This document shows positions 57,960 to 64,000 of a stretch of 64,000 bases of DNA, piece by piece. The translations under genes were made by a program, and so were the position numbers. Below the pieces are notes generated by a model, which ran no database searches, was not told where the DNA came from, and saw only the letters and a list, made by a program, of their open reading frames with translations. Where the stretch lies: assembly GCA_009809945.1 (NCBI GenBank), contig WTPW01000187.1, positions 228,973 to 292,972 of the forward strand. The letters run 5' to 3'. Origin of the DNA: Gigaspora margarita (Eukaryota; Glomeromycota; Glomeromycetes; Diversisporales; Gigasporaceae). The first letter of the stretch is position 1. Each line of letters starts with the position of its first letter.

Positions 57960-58335
57960 ATTTATACAATGCAGATGCGATGTTGTCGCATCTGTTGCAG
58001 ATCATAAGATCATGTATAACGTAAAATCAAAACAACTAAAATAACCCGTTTTTTTGTTGGTTAGGGTTAGGGTGAGCTAAGAGTAGTATGTAGGCGGAGG
58101 GTGGGGTGTTTTATAGTAAAATTTTGCAAGGAATTTTTTTTGTTAAAACTCAAAGAGTAGTTTCATATACTAAATTTTGAGTTATGACCGATTTTTGACG
58201 AACGAACGTTTTGTTTTGAAATTTTCTGATCATGCTACGTTACATGTGATTTAAATTTTGATTGGTCGATCATGTAAAAGCGACATATAAGTTACGTCGC
58301 ACTATGCGATGAATAAATGTACTCTTTTTTAAAAT
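57960..58335. mobile_element. Insert in the giant palindrome, type uncertain
   Basis: Sister copies of the palindrome arm (for example 59750-59795) run directly from AAGCATTTCTTTTTT to AAAATTAAAATTATAAAG; here about 375 bp separate these parts. The insert has CGATGTTGTCGCATC near the left and a mirrored GTCGCACTATGCGATG near the right. Ends and duplication not fixed. Confidence 0.45.
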
Positions 58336-58534
58336 TTAAAATTATAAAGTAAACATGTACTTATATAGTATATTTTTATATGTAAAACAAGTCTACTTAG
58401 AGCATAAAAATATAATTAATTAGTAAAATATTAAGAACATATCATTTTTTATAATTTTATTAATAAAATCATGAAAAATATTATTATGATTCTCAAATTT
58501 TACTAATTAATTATATTTTATGCTCTAAGTAGAC

Positions 58535-58895
58535 TAGGGTTGTATCGGTCTGGTCCAGTCCAGTCTGGTCCCTAAGAGAACCGTTATAATAGTGTTTATA
58601 GTCCTGGTCCGGTCCGGTCCTTCGGTCCTATAATGGTCCTTTAATGATTACGTCAATCTTAATGCATAAGATTTTATTGGCCAAAAATAACGTAATTATT
58701 TACTATCAGATGTAAACAAACATCATATGATCTACATTACACCTGATCAAGAAATTTGATTGGGTGATACGAACATCACAGTTATGTTTACAAGGACCAG
58801 TCCCAGGACTGGTCCTTTAATGGTCCTACGGTCCTTATCGGTCCCAGTCCGGGACCGTTCCTGGACCGGTCTTTTTCAGGACCAATGCATCCCTA
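58535..58895. mobile_element. 361-bp hAT-like MITE with exact 8-bp duplication
   Basis: AAGTAGAC flanks both sides (58527-58534 and 58896-58903), and the empty site CTAAGTAGACTTG is visible in sister arms (for example at 59090). The ends TAGGGTTGTATCGGTCTGG and (inverted) TAGGGATGCATTGGTCC. The interior has many GGTCC/GGACC words. Confidence 0.92.
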
Positions 58896-59117
58896 AAGTA
58901 GACTTGTTTTACACATAAAAATACATTATATTGGTATACATTTATTTAATAAATTTAAATTTTAAGAAAACAATGCTTTATTTTGAAATTTTTGATCAAA
59001 AATTCAAAATCAAGTATATTATTTTTAAAATTTAAAATTATTAAGTAAAAATATAACAATATAGTATATTTTATATGTAGAACAAGTCTACTTAGAGCAT
59101 GAAAATATAATTAATTA

Positions 59118-59535
59118 TGGTGCAAGACATCTATACTCAACAATTACATGACATGTTTCAATTTTTCAAATGGCTATAACTTTTTATCTAAGGAGTTTTA
59201 AAAAAATCTGACTGGTAACTTTATAAAGCTATATCAGCTCTACATATATGCCAAATATCTTTTCAAAATCTCATCACTATAAGAAGTTTTAACATTTTGA
59301 AAATTGAAATTTTATATGTAAATTTATAAATTTACATATAAAATTTCAATTTTCAAAACACTAAAACTTCTTACAGTGATGAGATTTTGAAAAGATATTT
59401 GGCATATATGTAGAGCTGATATAGCTTTATAAAGTTACCAGTCAGATTTTTTTAAAACTCCTTAGATAAAAAGTTATAGCTATTTGAAAAATTGAAACAC
59501 GTCACGTGATTGTTGAGTATAGATGTCTTGCACCA
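59118..59535. mobile_element. 418-bp near-perfect palindromic MITE, TA target
   Basis: The arms TGGTGCAAGACATCTATACTC and its complement meet at TATGTAAATTTATAAATTTACATA, centred near 59325. TA duplicates at 59116-59117 and 59536-59537. The empty target AATTAATTAGTAAA is present in sister arms (58430 and 60090). Confidence 0.9.
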
Positions 59536-59800
59536 TAGTAAAATTTTGAGGATTATAGTATTTTTTATGATTTTATTAATAAAATTATAAAAAATGATAT
59601 GTTCCTTAACATTTTACTAATTAATTATATCTTTATGCTTTAAGTAAACTTGTTCAAAGTATAAAAATATACTATATTAGTATATACTTACTTTATAATT
59701 TTAAATTTTTTAAAAAAAAGATGCTTAATTTTGGAATTTTTGATCAAAAATTCAAAATTAAGCATTTCTTTTTTAAAATTAAAATTATAAAGTAAAAATA

Positions 59801-60040
59801 TGGGGGAATATCAATAGAAAAGGGACAAATCATTTTTAGTAACTTTTTTTAAAATTTTAAATTAAAATATCTTCTACCAAATCAAATTTAATAAATTTTT
59901 TTTGTTTTAATTATCTATAAAACATTAAAATAAAAAAAATTTGATTAAATTTGGTTAAGTAGTTGTTAATTTATTTTAACTTGAATTTGAAAAAACTTTT
60001 ACTTAGAAAAGATTTGTCCTTTTCTATTGATGTCCTCCCA
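59801..60040. mobile_element. CATCAATAGAAAAGG-family MITE, copy 2
   Basis: The ends TGGGGGAATATCAATAGAAA and (inverted) TGGGAGGACATCAATAGAAA, flanked by TA (59799-59800 and 60041-60042). Same family as 33638-33888. Confidence 0.8.
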
Positions 60041-60209
60041 TATATCAATATAATATATTTTATGCATAAAATAAGTTTACTTATAATATGAAGATAGAAT
60101 TAATTAGTAAATGTTTGAGAATTATAATATTTTTCATAATTTTATTAATAAAATTATAAAAAATATTATTTTTAAATTTCTACTAAGTAAATCTCTTTTT
60201 AACCTTTAA

Positions 60210-60555
60210 TTAAAGTTGTAGAACGGATAAGTATCTGGAACTTTCTGACTGACTTATGTAACAGGATTGTTTTAGTGATACAAGATGGGTTTGGCAGGAG
60301 AAACAGAAGATCAGAGAGTTTAAATAGGCAATGCCGGTATGCGGGTTGCAGGTATGGCAGCTAGTGTAGAACCTTAGATGGCTACTTAAATAGGCAACCA
60401 AAAGTTGCAGGTGTGGCTAGTTGTACTCTCTTCAATGTAACAAATGCCAGTGATCCCTTTGTGGGTTACTGACGACTCTAATATCTTGAATAAAAAATTC
60501 CTAAGTCCCAAGATGGGCACTTTAACATCAAAAAAAAAAATTTAAAGTTGTAGAA
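60210..60555 (+). mobile_element. 5'-truncated tRNA-headed SINE, copy D, with 14-bp target duplication
   Basis: TTAAAGTTGTAGAA flanks both sides (60210-60223 and 60542-60555). The 318-bp insert is the 3' third of copies A and B (TTTAAATAGGCAATGCCGGT, GGTTGCAGGTATGGCAGC, TTGCAGGTGTGGCTAG) ending in an A tract. 5' truncation with a target duplication fits LINE-type reverse transcription. Confidence 0.9.
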
Positions 60556-60904
60556 GAGAGTCTGTAATAAAAATGGCAGTTAAAGTATTAAAATCAACCT
60601 AGTGAATTATAAAATACAGTATAAGTATTTTAGTCTTTACACCTATTTGTTTTTTTCTTTATTTATATAAAGAAAAAAATAAATAGTTACGAAAACTAAA
60701 ATACTTATATCTTATGATCTACCAGATCGATTTTAACAGTTTATTCACTATTTTGATCACAAGACACACTTCTACAAATTTTTTAAAAGTTAAAAAGGGT
60801 TTATTTAGTAATAAAAAAGGTTTTTTTTAAAAAACTTCAAATTCAGAAATTCTAAAGACAATAAAAAAATATTTAGTAAACATATCTTTACTGTTTATAT
60901 GTTT

Positions 60905-61105
60905 TGTCACTGAACCTGAACATGTTTATAAACCTTGAACTAAACCTGAACTGAATATGAACTTGATTTAAAAGTTCAATATTGAACCTGAACTAAATAT
61001 GAACTTGACTTAAAAGTTCAATTTTGAATATAACTAAACTGAAGCTGAACCTAAACTTGACCAAAGTTCAGTTTAGTTTAGATTTTTTATAAGAACACTA
61101 ATAGC
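60905..61105 (-). repeat. GGTTCAGGTTCAG-type MITE, copy 2, inverted
   Basis: GTCACTGAACCTGAACATG and TTTATAAACC mirror the right end of 54655-54846; the body repeats TTGAACCTGAACTAAATATG. Directly precedes the foldback element at 61142. Confidence 0.5.
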
Positions 61106-61141
61106 TTAGTTGTACTTTTATTCAAGTTTAATTTCTGATAA

Positions 61142-62381
61142 GGGAGCTTTCAGAAATCAGCTGATTTTTGTTTACTATGAGCCTACCCCCACCCACCCAC
61201 ACCTGATACCCCAATTAGCCAATCAGATTTTACGATTATTAAAAAGTTAAATATAAAATTTAATAGTAAATAACTTTTGATCTACTGGACCAAATTTGTT
61301 TATTCAACTACCAAAATGATCCTCTCAACGAGAGGATTCTAGTGAGCCCAAAATTGTTAAAATCNNNNNNNNNNNNNNNNNNNNNNNNNNNNNNNNNNNN
61401 NNNNNNNNNNNNNNNNNNNNNNNNNNNNNNNNNNNNNNNNNNNNNNNNNNNNNNNNNNNNNNNNNNNNNNNNNNNNNNNNNNNNNNNNNNNNNNNNNNNN
61501 NNNNNNNNNNNNNNNNNNNNNNNNNNNNNNNNNNNNNNNNNNNNNNNNNNNNNNNNNNNNNNNNNNNNNNNNNNNNNNNNNNNNNNNNNNNNNNNNNNNN
61601 NNNNNNNNNNNNNNNNNNNNNNNNNNNNNNNNNNNNNNNNNNNNNNNNNNNNNNNNNNNNNNNNNNNNNNNNNNNNNNNNNNNNNNNNNNNNNNNNNNNN
61701 NNNNNNNNNNNNNNNNNNNNNNNNNNNNNNNNNNNNNNNNNNNNNNNNNNNNNNNNNNNNNNNNNNNNNNNNNNNNNNNNNNNNNNNNNNNNNNNNNNNN
61801 NNNNNNNNNNNNNNNNNNNNNNNNNNNNNNNNNNNNNNNNNNNNNNNNNNNNNNNNNNNNNNNNNNNNNNNNNNNNNNNNNNNNNNNNNNNNNNNNNNNN
61901 NNNNNNNNNNNNNNNNNNNNNNNNNNNNNNNNNNNNNNNNNNNNNNNNNNNNNNNNNNNNNNNNNNNNNNNNNNNNNNNNNNNNNNNNNNNNNNNNNNNN
62001 NNNNNNNNNNNNNNNNNNNNNNNNNNNNNNNNNNNNNNNNNNNNNNNNNNNNNNNNNNNGGTTATAATTATTTAATAAATTATAGAACTTTTATAGTAAC
62101 ACAAATCTATTCCGATCACAGGATCCTGTGATTAGATTTTAACAATTTTGGGCTCACTAGAATCCTCTCGTTGAGAGGATCATTTTGGTAGTTGAATCAT
62201 CAAATTTGGTTCAGTAGATCAAAAGTTATTNATTATTAAATATTATTAATAAATATATAATTTTGGTCAAAAATAATTTTGCAAATTTGGCCGGAATTAT
62301 GAAATTTTGGCCGGAATTACACCTGATACTTCAGCTGACCCACCCACCCACCCAGAAATCAGCTGATTTCTGGAAGCTCCC
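61142..62381. mobile_element. Foldback element with TAA duplication, centre missing
   Basis: The ends GGGAGCTTTCAGAAATCAGC and (inverted) GGGAGCTTCCAGAAATCAGC, flanked by TAA (61139-61141 and 62382-62384), fit PIF/Harbinger-type targets. Next inward on both sides are ACCCACCCACCC and ACACCTGATAC motifs, as in 4823-5726. The palindromic module with CTCAACGAGAGGATTCTAG runs into the gap. Confidence 0.75.
61365..62059. other. Assembly gap (695 N)
   Basis: Unresolved bases replace the centre of the foldback element; the two sides are mutually inverted. Single N bases are also present at 46096, 46120 and 62231. No coding frame through the gap is meaningful. Confidence 0.95.
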
Positions 62382-62384
62382 TAA

Positions 62385-63600
62385 GTAATCTAATAAAATT
62401 CTATACCCCAAGCAGGCACTTTTGAAAAAATATATAGTTATTTAATATAATAAATTGCAAATATCTTGAAAGTTTTAAAAAATATTTAGTTAATTACTAT
62501 ATATAGTAATAAAAATACTATATTTAGTATTATCTAAAGCAGAGCAAAATTCTGTAATATCTGACCAATCAAATTATAAAATTTTGATAATCTTTGGCAA
62601 AGCAAGTAAGAAAAAGAAGCCAACCCTTAAAAAAACACAAAAAAATAGCAATTTAATCTACTTTGGTAGTTTAATTAAAAATATCAGAATGGAAATTTTC
62701 TTATATATTACTATCTAAGACATATCTAACTCAAGTTTATGACCCTAACCCTAAAGTTAATTTGATAAATATATTATAAGAATCTGCTCTACTTTAGACA
62801 TCCCCTATATTTAGTAATTTATTAATTTTAAATTAATAATTTAATTTTCATATTTAGAAATCTTAAAATTTTTTAAAAATTTGAGATTATATGTAATTTG
62901 TCATACTAAATAATTTTTGCTTATTTTTAAAATTCAGTTAACTTAATAAAAAATCAATTTTTACTATACAGTTTAATTTTATACAATAATAAAAACTGGT
63001 CAAATATATGAAACTCTAAAATTTTACTTAAACTTAATTATTTTAAAAACTGTAGCATAAAATTTCCTAAACTTTTTTTTTATTCAAAAGATATAGATTT
63101 GAAGAATTTATAATTTAATTTATAGCTTAATATTTTATCTATTTAGCTCTGTAGAAATTTTTAAAAAGTGTCTACAATAATATGGTAGCCTACTATACTA
63201 ATAATCCATTTTACTAACAAGGCATAAATGGATTTATGCAATTTTACTAACAATCAATTTACCAACAAGTTTATTTCACCAGCAAGTTTTTTTAAAAATT
63301 TACTAAACTTAATTCTAATTTAAATAATTTTTGCTAAAAAATGAAGGTTTTATTATGTAATAATAATAATATAGTTAATATGCACAATATTTTATTCTAA
63401 ATATAAGATCTAAGAATTAGGACTCCAGCCTACAAAACGTCACTGTTTTTCTATAGTGCATGTACTCTAGAATTGGTTGTCATGTGACTAAGGTGGCCAA
63501 TTTCAGAGGGTCTGAATATTTCTGAATAGAACTTTGTTAAACATAAAATACAAGTATGTATTTTTGAAAATATCTGATATCCAAACTATAGGAAAATTTG
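62385..63600. other. AT-rich stretch without recognisable genes
   Basis: Only AT-rich sequence with frequent stops in all frames. No transposon ends were recognised. Confidence 0.4.
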
Positions 63601-63604
63601 CAAG

Positions 63605-63960
63605 TAGTCGCTATATAGTAATATCTAAATTTTACTATGTAAATTGATCATAAACACTTAAGTAAATATGTTTAGAAGATAAAAATACAAATTATCCAAA
63701 ATTTTCATACAAATTGGAGAAGTTTTTATTATTTAACTTTTAATTTTTATGTTCATCGAATATATTTTTTTAGCAAATTTTAATTTTTTCATCAAATGTA
63801 AAAATTAAAAGTCAAATAATAAAAAGTTCACTGATTTATATGAAATTTTCAGGATATGCATATTTTGATATTTCAAATAAGTTTACTTAAGCAATAATAA
63901 TCATTTAATATAGTAAAATTTGCACTTTACTATGTAGTGACTATTGTCGATCGTGGGGTA
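63605..63960. repeat. Diverged 350-bp palindrome at the window end
   Basis: GTCGCTATATAGTAATATC...TTTACTATGT on the left mirrors TTTACTATGTAGTGAC on the right; TTATTATTTAACTTTTAATTTT mirrors AAAATTAAAAGTCAAATAATAA. Centred near 63770. The following GGGGTAGCTTATTTTTGG resembles the end of the MITEs at 2574 and 53998. Confidence 0.6.
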
Positions 63961-64000
63961 GCTTATTTTTGGATCAAAGACAAACATATATGTACCTGAA

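Larger units (their letters stand above)
57366..60890. repeat. Giant nested palindrome (foldback composite)
   Basis: The left arm 57366-57745 (TATTGTCTTTAGAATTCTG, then AAAATCAACCTAGTAGATCATG, then ATTACAAGACTTTC) is inverted at 60545-60890. Each arm is itself palindromic. The middle repeats ATAATTTTATTAATAAAATTAT and TTTACTAATTAATTATAT in both orientations. At least five younger insertions sit in it: about 57960-58335, 58535-58895, 59118-59535, 59801-60040 and 60224-60541. Confidence 0.7.

Noticed and set aside
58066..58084. Telomere-like TTAGGGTTAGGG
   Set aside because: Only two units inside a MITE-rich insert; no array, so no telomere or interstitial telomere is supported.
61342..62067. 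Open frame of 241 residues
   Set aside because: It consists of the N gap; only the first few codons are real sequence.

Overview
The window reads as a very AT-rich, transposon-saturated stretch of a fungal nuclear genome, most likely an arbuscular mycorrhizal fungus (Glomeromycotina: Rhizophagus or Gigaspora type). The pointers are the gene types that can be read (an expanded tyrosine-kinase-like kinase with HxDFHSGN and DLG motifs and a Cys-rich N-terminal segment, Sel1 repeats, TPR repeats, a SPRY/B30.2 protein, a KCTD-like BTB protein), the short GT-AG introns of about 60-85 bp, and the mass of small inverted-repeat transposons. This is inference from family knowledge; no search was run.

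Layout: 1-8 kb holds partial copies of one TTGCAAAGTGCCAGA-rich repeat element, a tRNA-headed SINE with an exact 17-bp target duplication, and two large foldback palindromes. 8.6-9.85 kb has a decayed unknown multi-exon gene (minus). 9.9-11.4 kb is a TA-flanked transposon. 11.7-19.5 kb is the richest host-gene cluster, all on the minus strand: a SPRY-TPR gene, a Sel1-repeat exon block, a roughly 3.5-kb tandem array, and a kinase. 20.2-28.4 kb has a Sel1 remnant, a BTB pseudogene split by a Tc1-like element, and a short-chain dehydrogenase pseudogene split by a MITE. 28.8-39.5 kb is nested retroelements, MITEs and minisatellites. 39.5-53.9 kb may be one 14.4-kb transposon with 8-bp target duplications; it contains a broken BED-finger transposase-like gene, a nested pogo element, a nested foldback and an Hsp70 fragment. 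54.9-57.3 kb is a LINE remnant with an RNase H domain interrupted by three small transposons. 57.4-60.9 kb is a giant nested palindrome. 61.1-62.4 kb is a foldback element with an assembly gap at its centre.

Almost every recognisable gene is damaged by in-frame stops or single-base shifts, while splice sites and reading phase are largely preserved, so these are recent pseudogenes, silenced paralogues, or partly assembly error. The most unusual structure is the array at 13.3-16.85 kb. About 25 units of about 130 bp each present, on the minus strand, an AG acceptor-like site, exactly three bases, and a GTGAGT donor-like site. The Sel1 exon on one side and the kinase exon on the other are in compatible splice phase.
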